Source: Stenotrophomonas maltophilia D457
Lineage (GTDB): Bacteria > Pseudomonadota > Gammaproteobacteria > Xanthomonadales > Xanthomonadaceae
NCBI RefSeq assembly: GCF_000284595.1
Contig: NC_017671.1
Span: 1,831,001 to 1,895,000, forward strand
DNA length: 64,000 nt
Direction of reading: 5' to 3'
In this document: one piece after another, positions 18,542 through 28,369 of the stretch
Position numbering within the stretch: the first letter of the stretch is position 1
Layout of the letters: each line of letters begins with the position of its first letter
The notes under the pieces: generated by a model
The model's database searches: none
What the model was told of the DNA's origin: nothing
What the model saw: only the letters and a program-made list of their open reading frames with translations
Program-made: the position numbers and the translations under genes

Positions 18542-21190
18542 ATGAACGCATCCGCCAAATTCACGACATCCCAGATCCGCAGCGACTTCCTTGAGTTCTT
18601 CAAGGGTAAAGGCCACACCATCGTGCCGTCGGCGCCGCTGGTGCCGGGCAATGATCCGACCCTGCTGTTCACCAACTCCGGCATGGTGCAGTTCAAGGAC
18701 GTGTTCCTTGGCGCGGAAAAGCGCAGCTACGTGCGCGCGGCCGACGTGCAGCGCTGCCTGCGCGCGGGCGGCAAGCACAACGACCTCGACCAGGTCGGCT
18801 ACACCGCGCGCCACCACACTTTCTTCGAAATGCTGGGCAACTGGTCGTTCGGCGACTACTTCAAGAAGGACGCGATCGCCTGGGCCTGGGAGCTGCTGAC
18901 CCAGGTCTGGAAGCTGCCGGCCGAACGCCTGCTGGTCACCGTGTACCAGACCGACGACGAAGCCTACGAACTGTGGCGCGACATGGTCGGCGTTCCGGAA
19001 GAGCGCATCGTACGCATCGGCGACAACAAGGGCGCGCCGTTCGCTTCGGACAATTTCTGGCAGATGGCCGACACCGGTCCTTGCGGCCCGTGCACCGAGA
19101 TCTTCTACGACCACGGTGATCATATTGCCGGTGGTCCCCCGGGTTCCCCGGACGAAGACGGCGACCGTTTCATCGAGATCTGGAACCTGGTGTTCATGCA
19201 GTTCGACCGCCAGCCCGACGGCACCCTGGTGCCGCTGCCGGCACCGTGCGTGGATACCGGCATGGGCCTGGAGCGCCTGGCGGCGATCCTGCAGCACGTG
19301 CACACCAACTATGAGATCGACCTGTTCCAGGCGCTGATCCGCAAGGCTTCCGAGCTGACCGGCACCGCCGACCTGGAGAACAAGTCGCTGCGCGTGATTG
19401 CCGACCACATCCGTGCCTGTTCGTTCCTGATCGTCGATGGCGTGCTGCCGTCCAACGAAGGCCGCGGTTACGTGCTGCGCCGTATCATCCGCCGCGCCCT
19501 GCGCCACGGCTGGATGCTGGGCGTGCGCCAGCCGTTCTTCAGCAAGCTGGTGCCGACCCTGGTCGAGCAGATGGGCGAGGCCTATCCAGAGCTGCCGGCG
19601 GCGGTGGACACCGTCACCCGTGCGCTGCAGGCCGAAGAAGAGCGTTTCGCCGAAACCCTCGACGCCGGCATGAAGATCTTCGAGGACGTGGCCGGCAAGG
19701 CCAGCAATGGCGTGATCCCGGGCGTTGACGCGTTCCGCCTGTACGACACTTATGGCTTCCCGCTCGACCTGACCCAGGACATCGCGCGCGAGCGCGACCT
19801 GACCGTCGACATCGCCGGCTTCGATGCCGCGATGGAACAGCAGCGCGAAACCGCACGGGCGGCCGGCAAGTTCGGCGGCGGCGTGACCCTGCCGGCCGAG
19901 CTGGTGGCAACGCTGAGCCCGACCCTGTTCCTGGGCTATGACCGCCTGCAGGCCGACGGCCTGAGCGTGCTGGCCCTGCTCAAGGACGGTCGTCCGGTGC
20001 AGTCGGCCGATGCCGGTGATTCGGTCATCGTCATCACCAACCAGACCCCGTTCTATGCCGAATCCGGCGGCCAGGTCGGTGACACCGGCGTGCTGGCCGG
20101 CAACGGCGTGCGCCTGGCGGTGGAGGACACCCAGAAGTTCGCCGGCCAGTTCCATGGCCACGTCGGCACCTTGTCCGAAGGCGGCCTGAAGGTCGGCGAT
20201 GTGCTGTCCGGCCAGGTCGATGGCGAGCGCCGTGGCGCCACCATCCTCAACCACTCGGCCACCCACCTGCTGCACGCCGCGCTGCGCGAAGTGCTGGGCA
20301 CCCACGTGCAGCAGAAGGGCTCGCTGGTCGCGCCGGACCGCCTGCGTTTCGACTTCTCGCACTTCCAGCCGATCAGCGCGGAAGAGCTGGCGGTGATCGA
20401 GCGCAAGGTCAACCAGCAGGTGCGTGCCAACAACGCCGCTGAAGTGCACACCATGGCCATGCAGGAAGCGCTGGACTTCGGCGCGATGGCCCTGTTCGGC
20501 GAGAAGTACGGTGAGCACGTGCGCGTGCTGAAGATGGGTGACTACTCCACCGAGCTGTGCGGTGGCACCCACGTCAACCGTACCGGCGACATCGGTCTGT
20601 TCAAGATCACCTCCGAGGGCGGTGTTTCCGCCGGGGTGCGCCGCATCGAGGCGGTTACCGGCCAGGGTGCCCTGGACTACGTGGACGCCGAAGAGGCCCG
20701 CCTGGCCGAGGCCGCTGAACTGCTCGGTGGCAGCGCTGCCGACGTGGTCGAGAAGATCCGTGCCCTCGGCCAGCGCCAGAAGCAGCTGGAACGCGAACTG
20801 GAGGCCGTGAAGGCCAAGGTCGCCGCGGGTGCCACGGCCGACCTGTCCGGCCAGGCCGTCGAGGTCGCCGGCGTGAAGGTGCTGGCTGCCCGCCTGGAGG
20901 GCTTCGACGCCAAGGCCCTGCGTGACGCCATGGACCGCCTGAAGCAGCAGCTGGGCGACGCGGTGATCGTGCTGGCCGGTGCCCAGGACGGCAAGGCCGC
21001 CCTGGTCGCGGGTGTGAACGGCAGCGCAATGGGCAAAGTCAAGGCCGGGGAACTGTTGTCCCATATCGCCGGTCAGATCGGGGGCAAGGGCGGCGGACGC
21101 CCGGACCTCGCCCAGGGTGGTGGCGAGGACGGGCCCGCCCTTGCCACTGCGCTGGCTGCAGTCGTCGAATGGGTCAGCCCCCGCCTGTGA
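18542..21190 (+). CDS. alaS: Alanyl-tRNA synthetase
   Basis: 882 residues, full length. Class II catalytic domain first ([58 protein letters not shown]), then the tRNA-binding region, the editing domain with zinc-binding HxxxH ([12 protein letters not shown] near residue 570) and CxxxH ([14 protein letters not shown] near 672), a coiled-coil linker ([14 protein letters not shown]), and the [15 protein letters not shown]-terminal Gly-rich DHHA1 motif. The order recA-recX-alaS-csrA is conserved in gammaproteobacteria. Confidence 0.98.
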   Translation: MNASAKFTTSQIRSDFLEFFKGKGHTIVPSAPLVPGNDPTLLFTNSGMVQFKDVFLGAEKRSYVRAADVQRCLRAGGKHNDLDQVGYTARHHTFFEMLGNWSFGDYFKKDAIAWAWELLTQVWKLPAERLLVTVYQTDDEAYELWRDMVGVPEERIVRIGDNKGAPFASDNFWQMADTGPCGPCTEIFYDHGDHIAGGPPGSPDEDGDRFIEIWNLVFMQFDRQPDGTLVPLPAPCVDTGMGLERLAAILQHVHTNYEIDLFQALIRKASELTGTADLENKSLRVIADHIRACSFLIVDGVLPSNEGRGYVLRRIIRRALRHGWMLGVRQPFFSKLVPTLVEQMGEAYPELPAAVDTVTRALQAEEERFAETLDAGMKIFEDVAGKASNGVIPGVDAFRLYDTYGFPLDLTQDIARERDLTVDIAGFDAAMEQQRETARAAGKFGGGVTLPAELVATLSPTLFLGYDRLQADGLSVLALLKDGRPVQSADAGDSVIVITNQTPFYAESGGQVGDTGVLAGNGVRLAVEDTQKFAGQFHGHVGTLSEGGLKVGDVLSGQVDGERRGATILNHSATHLLHAALREVLGTHVQQKGSLVAPDRLRFDFSHFQPISAEELAVIERKVNQQVRANNAAEVHTMAMQEALDFGAMALFGEKYGEHVRVLKMGDYSTELCGGTHVNRTGDIGLFKITSEGGVSAGVRRIEAVTGQGALDYVDAEEARLAEAAELLGGSAADVVEKIRALGQRQKQLERELEAVKAKVAAGATADLSGQAVEVAGVKVLAARLEGFDAKALRDAMDRLKQQLGDAVIVLAGAQDGKAALVAGVNGSAMGKVKAGELLSHIAGQIGGKGGGRPDLAQGGGEDGPALATALAAVVEWVSPRL

Positions 21191-21274
21191 TGAACCCTGC
21201 CGTCCCCCTCCTTGTAGGAGCGGGACGGCTGACGGTACCATTGCGAATCTTTTCCCTTTGTCGTGGTAGCGCTT

Positions 21275-21291
21275 CTTGACGGAGCGTCAAG
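21275..21291 (+). promoter_or_regulatory. Leader hairpin with GGA loop, candidate CsrA autoregulatory site
   Basis: CTTGACG-GAG-CGTCAAG forms a 7-bp stem whose apex contains GGA inside ACGGAGCGT, resembling the CsrA-binding consensus ACANGGANGU. A second GGA is in the Shine-Dalgarno GGAG (21324-21327) of csrA. CsrA repressing its own leader would match the enteric pattern. Confidence 0.45.
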
Positions 21292-21337
21292 CCGGTGGGG
21301 GATACCCTTCCACACGGTTCCATGGAGACTTACAAAA

Positions 21338-21541
21338 ATGTTGATCCTGACTCGCCGCGTCGGCGAAACCCTGATGATCGGTGACTCGGTGAGCGTCACC
21401 GTGCTTGGCGTCAAGGGTAACCAGGTGCGTATCGGCATCACTGCGCCGAAGGACGTCGCTGTGCATCGCGAAGAGATCTACCAGCGCATCCAGCGTGGTG
21501 ATGAAGCCGGTGGCACCGGTAGCGAAAATTCTGCCGAATAA
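21338..21541 (+). CDS. csrA: Carbon storage regulator CsrA (RsmA)
   Basis: A 67-residue RNA-binding dimer: [34 protein letters not shown]...[16 protein letters not shown], with Arg44-equivalent in VAVHREE and Leu4 intact. It controls translation of many mRNAs by binding GGA motifs. The ATG at 21338 gives the canonical N-terminus; an in-frame upstream extension is leader sequence. It is followed after 78 bases by tRNA-Ser with its own promoter, the same csrA-tRNA-Ser arrangement seen in E. coli. Confidence 0.97.
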
Positions 21542-21544
21542 CGC

Positions 21545-21574
21545 TTTACCTTCGCACTCGATTAACGTTATGAT
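21545..21574 (+). promoter_or_regulatory. Promoter for tRNA-Ser
   Basis: TTTACC (21545-21550) and TATGAT (21569-21574), separated by 18 bases, lie about 45 bases upstream of the mature tRNA. Confidence 0.55.
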
Positions 21575-21619
21575 TCACGCCCCGCTGAGGTGCAACGCAC
21601 CAGATGCGGAGAATACCCC

Positions 21620-21712
21620 GGAGTGATGCCCGAGTGGCCGAAGGGGCTCCCCTGCTAAGGGAGTATAGGGTCAAAAGCTCTATCGAGGGTTCGAATCCCT
21701 CTCACTCCGCCA
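21620..21712 (+). tRNA. tRNA-Ser (anticodon GCU)
   Basis: 93 bases including an encoded CCA. The acceptor stem pairs GGAGUGA with UCACUCC, the anticodon loop is CUGCUAA, there is a long variable arm (UAUAGGGUCAAAAGCUCUAU region) as expected for a class II tRNA, and the T-loop is GUUCGAAUCC. It reads AGC and AGU codons. Confidence 0.97.
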
Positions 21713-21724
21713 GATACAAAGAAG

Positions 21725-21760
21725 CGCCTGCAGATCCTCGATCTGCAGGCGTTTTTCTTT
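21725..21760. terminator. Terminator after tRNA-Ser, shared with the convergent receptor gene
   Basis: CGCCTGCAGAT and ATCTGCAGGCG pair across CCTCG and are followed by GTTTTTCTTT. The T-run serves the plus strand, and the stem also follows the minus-strand receptor gene that ends at 21772. Confidence 0.9.
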
Positions 21761-21771
21761 ATGGCCGGCCT

Positions 21772-24102
21772 TCAGAGCCGTATCGTCACGCCGACCTGGA
21801 AGCCCCGCCCCGGCAGGGGCGCGATGTACTTCAGCGGCGAGTTGTGCGGCCGCGCTTCTTCATTGAGCAGGTTGCTGCCATTGACGAACACTTCCACGCC
21901 TGCGATGTAGCTGTTGCGCACTGGAAGTTCGCGGCTGACCTGCAGGTCGACCAGGTTGAATGCGTCGAGCGGAATTTCCTCACTGACATTGCGACCCAGG
22001 TACTTCTGCGCGTCGTAGCAGGTGCTGGACAGTTGTGCCTTCCAGCCTTCGCGCTGCCACTGCAGGTTGGCGCCGTAGCGGTTGGTCGGCATGTTCGGCA
22101 GATACTCGCCGTCGTTGTGGGCGCGCAGCGAATCCGGGTGGTCGGCCTTGTTCTTCACCAGGTCGGCGAAGGCAGAGACGTTCAACGTGCCATAGCGGCC
22201 CAGGTCCAATGCCTGCGACGCGTCGATCTCGAAGCCCTTCACCGTGGTGTCGGTCTGCTTCCAGTACTTCAGCGGCAGGCGGTTGGCGGTCTGCAGGCCG
22301 GAATAGCCGAGATAGAGGTAGTTCTCGTACCGCATCCGGTACGCGGTGGCGGACAGCTCGAAACCGCCGAGGTGGAACAGGCCGGTCAGTTCCAGGTTCT
22401 TCGCGCGCTCCGGTTCCAGGTTCTGGTTGCCTTCTTCCTGTGTCATCACCGAATAGTGCGCGTTGCTGGCATACAGCTCGTTGATCTCCGGGGCGCGCTG
22501 TGAGGATGAGTAACGGACCTTGGCCGCGAACAAGGGGCCGAGCTCGACGTACGAGCCGAGGCTGTAGCTGTTGAGCCGGTAGTCGCGGTCCTGCAGTTTC
22601 GTGTTGGCGGCATTCCGCGCGGTCTTGAAGCGGCTGGGCTGTAGTGCGTGGTCGACCCGTTCGTGGCGTACGCCAGCATCGAAGGTAACCCAGCCGACGT
22701 CCAGCGTTTCCTTCAGGAATACCGCATTGCTGCGGGTGTCCACGTCCGGCAGGTAGCGCTGCGAGCCGCTGCCGGTGACATCACGCGACTGGTGGCTGAA
22801 ACCGACCAGGCCGCTGAGCGGGCCGACGCGTTGATGGCTGAGCAGCAACTCGGCCTGGGTGCTCTCGAAATCGTAGTCGTTTGCCCTGGTGGTACCCAGC
22901 CGCTCGCCTGAAGTGTTGTCCAGCCTGGACACGCGGAGTTCCGCGCGCTCGAACCACGGCAGCGGATCACGCAGCAGGGCTTCCAGCGCGTAGCGCTGCT
23001 GCTTGATCACCACGCCTACCGGCAGGCCATCGGCATGGTTGGAACCGAACGACAGGTTCTGCATCGAGAAGCCCGGCACGCCGTACTCGCTGTCCTTGGC
23101 ATCGATGCTGACACCGACGTAGCCGCGGTCAAAGAACAGGGTCGAGCCGAAGGCCACCTGCGAGTTGCGCGCATGGCTGTTGCCCAGCCGATGATGGTAG
23201 TCGGGCGTCACATCATTGTTGATCTGCTTCTGCACGTATGACGGCGTGCCGGCGACATAGGCAGGATTGACCGGGTTGATATAAGTGCGGCGCTGCCAGA
23301 CCGAGGTCGGGTTGTTGGTGTAGAACGAGAATTCACCATCGGCCCAGTCAGGATTCTCGGTCATGAACTGGTCGATGTAAGGCTGCGAGGCCTTGTTGTA
23401 GATCTGCTGTACGCGTGCTTCCTTCTGGCAGCTGTCGGCCAGCGCCGAGTTGACGCCGCCGGTCGGCGGGAACAGTCGGGTGTTGCAGACACGGGCCTTG
23501 CTGTTGCCGGGGATGTCGTAGTGCGAGATGCGCTGGCGCGAGACCTGCAGGTTGGTCGAGAGGTTGCGCTGGTTGTTGAAGTTCATGCGGAAGCCCTGCG
23601 CATCGGCGGCATTGAAGCCCTTGCGCAGGACCAGTTCCATCGACTGGTCCTTGTCTTCCATGCTGCGCGAGATCAGGCCCGAATCGATCTCCACGCTGCC
23701 GCCGATCGCATTGCCGCCATAGCGCACCGTGTCCGAGGACTTGTTGACGGTGACGCTGCGCACGAACAGTGGATCGAACGGAATGTTGATGTCGCCGCTG
23801 ATCGCGTTCATGCCGAGGATGGACTGGCCGTCCTGCAGGATCTGCACGCGGTTGCCACTGAGGCTGCGGATGACCGGGGCGCCCGCGTTCGGCCCGAAGG
23901 CGGTGCTCTGCACGCCGGAGACGTGTTCGAGCAGGCCGCCGAGGGTGCGGTTCTGCGCCTGCGGATTGTCGACGGTGACCCGGCTGTCGATGCGCGAGGG
24001 CTGGGAGGCCTGGACCTGGAGGGTGGGGAGGGTGGGTTCGTCCGCGGCCTGGGCGGTGTGGACGGCGAACAGAATGGCAGCAGCAAGCAGGTGGCGACGC
24101 AT
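21772..24102 (-). CDS. znuD: TonB-dependent receptor, ZnuD-like (probable zinc uptake)
   Basis: 776 residues from the ATG at 24102, where a signal peptide begins (MRRHLLAAAILFAVHTAQAA). The plug contains LPTLQVQASQPSRID (TonB-box region), NRTLGGLLEHVSGVQSTAFGPNAGAPVIRSLSGNRVQIL; the barrel ends in an aromatic-rich strand GFQVGVTIRL. Segments such as DAKDSEYGVPG and several His-bearing loops (PDYHHRLGNSHARNSQVAF) resemble the ZnuD zinc receptors. A Zur-type operator over the -10 region supports zinc rather than iron as substrate, but specificity is an inference. Confidence 0.75.
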   Translation of the reverse strand: MRRHLLAAAILFAVHTAQAADEPTLPTLQVQASQPSRIDSRVTVDNPQAQNRTLGGLLEHVSGVQSTAFGPNAGAPVIRSLSGNRVQILQDGQSILGMNAISGDINIPFDPLFVRSVTVNKSSDTVRYGGNAIGGSVEIDSGLISRSMEDKDQSMELVLRKGFNAADAQGFRMNFNNQRNLSTNLQVSRQRISHYDIPGNSKARVCNTRLFPPTGGVNSALADSCQKEARVQQIYNKASQPYIDQFMTENPDWADGEFSFYTNNPTSVWQRRTYINPVNPAYVAGTPSYVQKQINNDVTPDYHHRLGNSHARNSQVAFGSTLFFDRGYVGVSIDAKDSEYGVPGFSMQNLSFGSNHADGLPVGVVIKQQRYALEALLRDPLPWFERAELRVSRLDNTSGERLGTTRANDYDFESTQAELLLSHQRVGPLSGLVGFSHQSRDVTGSGSQRYLPDVDTRSNAVFLKETLDVGWVTFDAGVRHERVDHALQPSRFKTARNAANTKLQDRDYRLNSYSLGSYVELGPLFAAKVRYSSSQRAPEINELYASNAHYSVMTQEEGNQNLEPERAKNLELTGLFHLGGFELSATAYRMRYENYLYLGYSGLQTANRLPLKYWKQTDTTVKGFEIDASQALDLGRYGTLNVSAFADLVKNKADHPDSLRAHNDGEYLPNMPTNRYGANLQWQREGWKAQLSSTCYDAQKYLGRNVSEEIPLDAFNLVDLQVSRELPVRNSYIAGVEVFVNGSNLLNEEARPHNSPLKYIAPLPGRGFQVGVTIRL

Positions 24103-24125
24103 GGCAGGACTCGTGAAGGCGAAGT

Positions 24126-24158
24126 GAAATGTTATAACGTAACTCTTTGTATCGGCAA
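24126..24158 (-). promoter_or_regulatory. Receptor promoter with Zur-like operator
   Basis: Read on the minus strand, TTGCCG (24153-24158) and TATAAC (24131-24136) are 16 bases apart. The -10 lies inside GAAATGTTATAACGTAAC (plus strand, 24126-24143), whose left half GAAATGTTATA is identical to the enterobacterial Zur half-site; the right half is imperfect. Zinc-loaded Zur binding here would block the promoter. Confidence 0.7.
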
Positions 24159-24323
24159 GGACGGATGAGACCTTGCCGCCAGACCGAAATCGCGGGGGCG
24201 CGAATGAGGTTGCCGCGTGTTCAGCGCCCCGCCTTGCGCCGGGCGCCGATGCTGTGCACGATCCGAGGCGCTGCGCCCCACAACGCGTCACGCAGAATCT
24301 TCTTCACTGGAACGGAGCAACGT

Positions 24324-24806
24324 ATGAAGCTGTTGTCCGCTGTGTTGTTGTCTGCGCTTTCACTCCCCGCCGTTCCGGCGCTGGCAGTGGAGACTTCGCC
24401 TTCCCCCCTGCTGGGGCGCTGGTCGCTGGATATCGCCACGTCTGCGCTACCCGAAGCGCAGCGCCCGAAGCACGTGGTGCTCGAGTTCAAGGACGCCGGT
24501 GGTGGCCGCTGGAGCTCGCACGTGGACATCGTCCTGCACGACGGCAAGACCATGAAATCCGACGGCACGCTGGCCCTGGATGGCACGCCCGGCGCCCTGT
24601 CCGGCACCTATGGCGCGGACAAGGCCAACCTGAAACTGCCTGCACCGAACACGCTGGTGATGCAGCTGGTGGACCATGGCACGCCGGCCTCCACCCGCAT
24701 CTACACCGTGGCGGATGACCAGGCGACGATGACCGAGACCAAGGCGTTCTACGGTCATGACGGTACGCCGATCCTGCAGACCAACCTGTTCAAGCGCATG
24801 CCGTAG
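24324..24806 (+). CDS. Secreted hypothetical protein
   Basis: 160 residues with a clear Sec signal peptide (MKLLSAVLLSALSLPAVPALA, cleavage after about 21) and a GGAGC ribosome site. The mature protein (LLGRWSLDIATSALPEAQRPKHVVLEFKDAGGGRWSSHVDIVLHDGK...) looks beta-rich and lipocalin-like in character, but no family is recognised. It is divergent from the zinc receptor gene and faces aceE; a strong inverted repeat follows the stop. Confidence 0.6.
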   Translation: MKLLSAVLLSALSLPAVPALAVETSPSPLLGRWSLDIATSALPEAQRPKHVVLEFKDAGGGRWSSHVDIVLHDGKTMKSDGTLALDGTPGALSGTYGADKANLKLPAPNTLVMQLVDHGTPASTRIYTVADDQATMTETKAFYGHDGTPILQTNLFKRMP

Positions 24807-24813
24807 CGATGCT

Positions 24814-24850
24814 GCATTCACCACGCCCGCAGGGCAGGCGTGGTGAATGC
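24814..24850. terminator. Inverted repeat between convergent genes
   Basis: GCATTCACCACGCC (24814-24827) and its exact complement (24837-24850) flank nine bases. It ends seven bases short of the aceE stop. No T-run, so termination is an inference. Confidence 0.6.
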
Positions 24851-24857
24851 AACGGCC

Positions 24858-27533
24858 CTACACGGCGGCGGCCGGATCGCGCTTGCCGGTGTCGATGCCG
24901 TACTTGTCGATCGCGTCCTGCATCCGCGAGCGTTCGATGCGGCCTTCGTCGGCCAGCGACTTCAGGGCCGCCAGTACGATGAAGTGGCGATCCACTTCGA
25001 AGAACGTGCGCAGCGATTCACGCGTGTCGGAACGGCCGAAGCCATCGGTCCCCAATGCGGTGAAGCGGCGGTCGTTGATGAAGGGACGGATCTGGTCGCT
25101 GACGATCTTCATGTAGTCGGTGGCCACCACCACCGGGCCTTCATGACCCTGCAGGCACTGCTGCACGTAGGGCACGCGCGGTTCTTCGGCCGGATGCAGC
25201 AGGTTCCAGCGCTCGGCGGACAGCCCGTCGCGGCGCAGTTCGGTCAGGCTGGTCGCGCTCCACACATCGCTGGCGATGCCGAAGTCCTGCTGCAGCAGGT
25301 CTGCCGCGGCTTCCACTTCGCGCAGGATCGAGCCGCTGCCCATCAGCTGCACGCGTGGCTGCAAGGCGTTGTCGGCGGCTGCCGGATGCAGCAGGTACAG
25401 GCCCTTCAGGATGCCGGCTTCGGTGCCTTCGGGCAGTGCCGGCTGCGGGTAGTTCTCGTTGAGTACGGTGATGTAGTAGTAGATGTCTTCCTGGTCGACA
25501 TACATGCGGCGCAGGCCGTCGTGGATGATCACCGCCAGTTCGTAGTTGTAGGTCGGGTCGTAGGACACGCAGCTCGGAATCACCGACGACAGCACGTGGC
25601 TGTGGCCGTCATCGTGCTGCAGGCCTTCGCCCATCAGCGTGGTGCGGCCCGACGTGGCACCGAGCAGGAAGCCGCGGGTACGCGCGTCGGCAGCGGCCCA
25701 GGCCAGGTCACCGACGCGCTGCAGGCCGAACATCGAATAGAAGATGTAGAACGGAATCGTGGCCAGGCCGTGGTTGCTGTAGGCAGTGCCGGCGGCGATC
25801 CATGAACAGATCGCACCGGATTCGTTGATGCCTTCCTGCAGGATCTGACCGTCCTTGGCTTCCTTGTAATAGCTCAGCTGGCCGGCATCCTGCGGGGTGT
25901 ACAGCTGGCCCAGGTAGGAGTGGATGCCGATCTGGCGGAACAGGCCTTCCATGCCGAAGGTGCGCGATTCATCGGGCACGATCGGAATCACCAGCTTGCC
26001 CAGATCCGGGTCCTTCAGCAGCCTGGTGAGGATGCGCACGAAGCCCATGGTGGTGGACTGGCCGCGATCGCCACTGCCCTGCAGCTGGGTGTTGAAGATC
26101 GACAGCGGCGGCAGCGGCAGCGGATCCACCTTGGCCAGGCGCGCCGGCAGCTGCCCACCCTGGATGCGGCGGCGTTCGGCGAAGTAGGCGGCCTCGGCGC
26201 TGCCCGGTTCCGGGCGCAGATAGGGCATCTCCTCCAGCTGCTCGTCGCTGACCGGCAGGTTGAAGCGGTCGCGGAAGGCGCGTACTGCATCGGCGCTCAT
26301 CTTCTTCAGCTGGTGGTTGATGTTCTGGCCTTCGCCGGCTTCGCCCATGCCGAAACCCTTGACCGTCTTGGCCAGGATCACCGTCGGCCGGCCGCGGGTG
26401 TTCACCGCCTGCTGGTAGGCGGCGTACACCTTCTGCGGATCGTGGCCACCACGTGCCAGCGCCCAGATGTCGTCATCGCTCATGTGCGCGACCAGCTCCA
26501 GCAGCTCGGGGTAACGGCCGAAGAAATGCTCGCGCACGTAAGCACCGCTCTGCGACTTGAAGGTCTGGTAGTCGCCATCCACGCATTCCATCATGCGCTG
26601 GCGCAGCAGGCCGCTGTGGTCGCGGGCCAGCAGGTCGTCCCAGCCACTGCCCCAGATCAGCTTGATCACGTTCCAGCCGGCCGCGCGGAACGTGCCTTCC
26701 AGTTCCTGGATGACCTTGGCGTTGCCGCGCACCGGACCGTCCAGGCGCTGCAGGTTGCAGTTGACCACGAATACGATGTTGTCCAGCCGCTCGCGGCCGG
26801 CCAGCGAAATCGCCGCCAGCGATTCGGGCTGGTCCATCTCGCCGTCGCCGAGGAAGGCCCAGACCTTGCGGTCCTGGTGCTGCTTCAGGCCGCGGTACTC
26901 GAGGTAACGCATGTAGCGCGCCTGGTAGGCGGCGGTCAGCGGGCCCAACCCCATCGACACGGTGGGGAACTGCCAGAACTCCGGCATCAGGCGCGGGTGT
27001 GGATACGAAGACAGGCCGTCACGACCGGCTTCGCGGCGGAAGTTGTCCATCCGTGCCGGATCGATGCGCCCTTCCACGTACGCACGGCCATAGATGCCCG
27101 GCGCGGAATGGCCCTGGATGTAGATCATGTCGCCGTCGAAGGTGTCGGTACGGCCACGGAAGAAGTGGTCGAAGCCCACGTCGTACAGCACCGCCGCCGA
27201 CTGGTAGGTGGCGATGTGACCGCCGACGTTGGAGTGCTTGCCGGCGCGCAGCACCATCACCATCGCATTCCAGCGGATCATCGCGTTCAGGCGGCGCTCG
27301 ATGGCCAGGTCGCCCGGGTAGGCCGGCTGGCGCTCCGGCGGGATGGTGTTGACGTAGGCGGTCCACGCGCGCGCATGCAGATCGCCGTGCCGCTGCGCAT
27401 CCAGCTCGCTGAGCTGGTCGATCAGGTAATGCGCGCGTGGCCGGCCACCGGCCTGCATCACCGCCTCCAGCGATTCACGCCACTCCCGCGTTTCCAGCGG
27501 GTCGGTATCGAAGGGGGTCAGGGCTTGGTTCAT
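24858..27533 (-). CDS. aceE: Pyruvate dehydrogenase E1 component, homodimeric type
   Basis: 891 residues from ATG read at 27533, close to the 887 of E. coli AceE. It decarboxylates pyruvate and transfers the acetyl group to the lipoyl E2. Thiamine diphosphate motif GDGEMDQPESLAAISLAGRE...NCN is present, together with NVGGHIATYQSAAVLYDVGFDHFFRG, ILAKTVKGFGMGEAGEGQN and SYDPTYNYELAVIIHDGL. No aceF or lpd lies next to it, unlike the usual cluster, so E2 and E3 must be encoded elsewhere. No PdhR-type site was identified upstream. The 272 bases between aceE and the sigma-factor gene show no other feature. Confidence 0.96.
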   Translation of the reverse strand: MNQALTPFDTDPLETREWRESLEAVMQAGGRPRAHYLIDQLSELDAQRHGDLHARAWTAYVNTIPPERQPAYPGDLAIERRLNAMIRWNAMVMVLRAGKHSNVGGHIATYQSAAVLYDVGFDHFFRGRTDTFDGDMIYIQGHSAPGIYGRAYVEGRIDPARMDNFRREAGRDGLSSYPHPRLMPEFWQFPTVSMGLGPLTAAYQARYMRYLEYRGLKQHQDRKVWAFLGDGEMDQPESLAAISLAGRERLDNIVFVVNCNLQRLDGPVRGNAKVIQELEGTFRAAGWNVIKLIWGSGWDDLLARDHSGLLRQRMMECVDGDYQTFKSQSGAYVREHFFGRYPELLELVAHMSDDDIWALARGGHDPQKVYAAYQQAVNTRGRPTVILAKTVKGFGMGEAGEGQNINHQLKKMSADAVRAFRDRFNLPVSDEQLEEMPYLRPEPGSAEAAYFAERRRIQGGQLPARLAKVDPLPLPPLSIFNTQLQGSGDRGQSTTMGFVRILTRLLKDPDLGKLVIPIVPDESRTFGMEGLFRQIGIHSYLGQLYTPQDAGQLSYYKEAKDGQILQEGINESGAICSWIAAGTAYSNHGLATIPFYIFYSMFGLQRVGDLAWAAADARTRGFLLGATSGRTTLMGEGLQHDDGHSHVLSSVIPSCVSYDPTYNYELAVIIHDGLRRMYVDQEDIYYYITVLNENYPQPALPEGTEAGILKGLYLLHPAAADNALQPRVQLMGSGSILREVEAAADLLQQDFGIASDVWSATSLTELRRDGLSAERWNLLHPAEEPRVPYVQQCLQGHEGPVVVATDYMKIVSDQIRPFINDRRFTALGTDGFGRSDTRESLRTFFEVDRHFIVLAALKSLADEGRIERSRMQDAIDKYGIDTGKRDPAAAV

Positions 27534-27805
27534 GACTGTCTCCAGAGGGCGCCGACTCTGCCTGGGCGACAACACCGGCAGGGCGCACAGCACTGGAGCG
27601 GGGTCGCAATGGCGGGGCCGTGACGCGAAGGGCGACCGTGGCGGCCACCGGGGAGGCAAGCGTAGGCCTGGCCCCGCGGCTTCGATAGGCGGGCCCGGCT
27701 TGGGTCTCTGGCAAGCAAGGGTTGGCACGGTGCGCCATATCATGGGCGAATGTGCCGGGCGGAGAGTGCCTGGCATGGCCGCCTGCTGCAACGCCACTGT
27801 CATCG

Positions 27806-28369
27806 ATGGTCGTCACCCTGCGGGGCTTTCCAGCCTCGGGGTGTTGGCCGGCCGTGAACAGCGTGAGGATCTGGGAGAAGAGCTACGCGCTGCGCCGACG
27901 GCTGCTGCGTGGCTTCTTCCTGCGTCGCGGTTCTGCCAGCGAAGACGCCGAGGACCTGGCGCAGGAGGTGTACCTGCGGCTGCTGCGGGCCACCGGCGAG
28001 AATGCCGCAGCGATCGAGAACCCGGAGGCCTACCTGTTCACGGTCGCGGCCAACCTGGCACGCGAGCACGCGCGCGCGCGTTTGTCGCTGCCGCCGCTGG
28101 AAGACGTGGATCAGCTGGCCGAAGTGCTGAAAAGCGAAGAAGACATCGAGGGCGAGTTCGAGCGCGCGCAGCGCTGGAACGATATCCGCAGCACCATCGC
28201 ACGTCTGCCGGCGACCACGCGACGGGTAATGGAGCTGCATTACCGCGACGGGCTGGACTGCCCGGCAGTCAGCCAACAGTTGCAGGTGTCGGTGCACATG
28301 GTGCGCAAGCACATCGGCAAAGGTCTGGAGGCCTGCAGGAAGGCGCTGGGCGCCAGGGAGCACGCATGA
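27806..28369 (+). CDS. ECF sigma factor, FecI type
   Basis: 187 residues from ATG 27806; a GTG at 27854 would give 171 residues, nearer the family norm, and no clear ribosome site decides. Sigma region 2 is LRRRLLRGFFLRRGSASEDAEDLAQEVYLRLLRATG, region 4 is LPATTRRVMELHYRDGLDCPAVSQQLQVSVHMVRKHIGKGL. The stop overlaps the FecR-like gene (ATGA), and a TonB receptor with a signalling domain follows, so this is the sigma factor of a cell-surface signalling system. Confidence 0.9.
   Translation: MVVTLRGFPASGCWPAVNSVRIWEKSYALRRRLLRGFFLRRGSASEDAEDLAQEVYLRLLRATGENAAAIENPEAYLFTVAANLAREHARARLSLPPLEDVDQLAEVLKSEEDIEGEFERAQRWNDIRSTIARLPATTRRVMELHYRDGLDCPAVSQQLQVSVHMVRKHIGKGLEACRKALGAREHA

Noticed and set aside
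18053..21241. 1062-codon minus-strand frame over recX, alaS
   Set aside because: Antisense artefact of high GC; alaS is unambiguous on the plus strand.
27797..27803. CTGTCAT before the sigma-factor gene as a Pho box
   Set aside because: Only one heptamer is present; the second half does not match.
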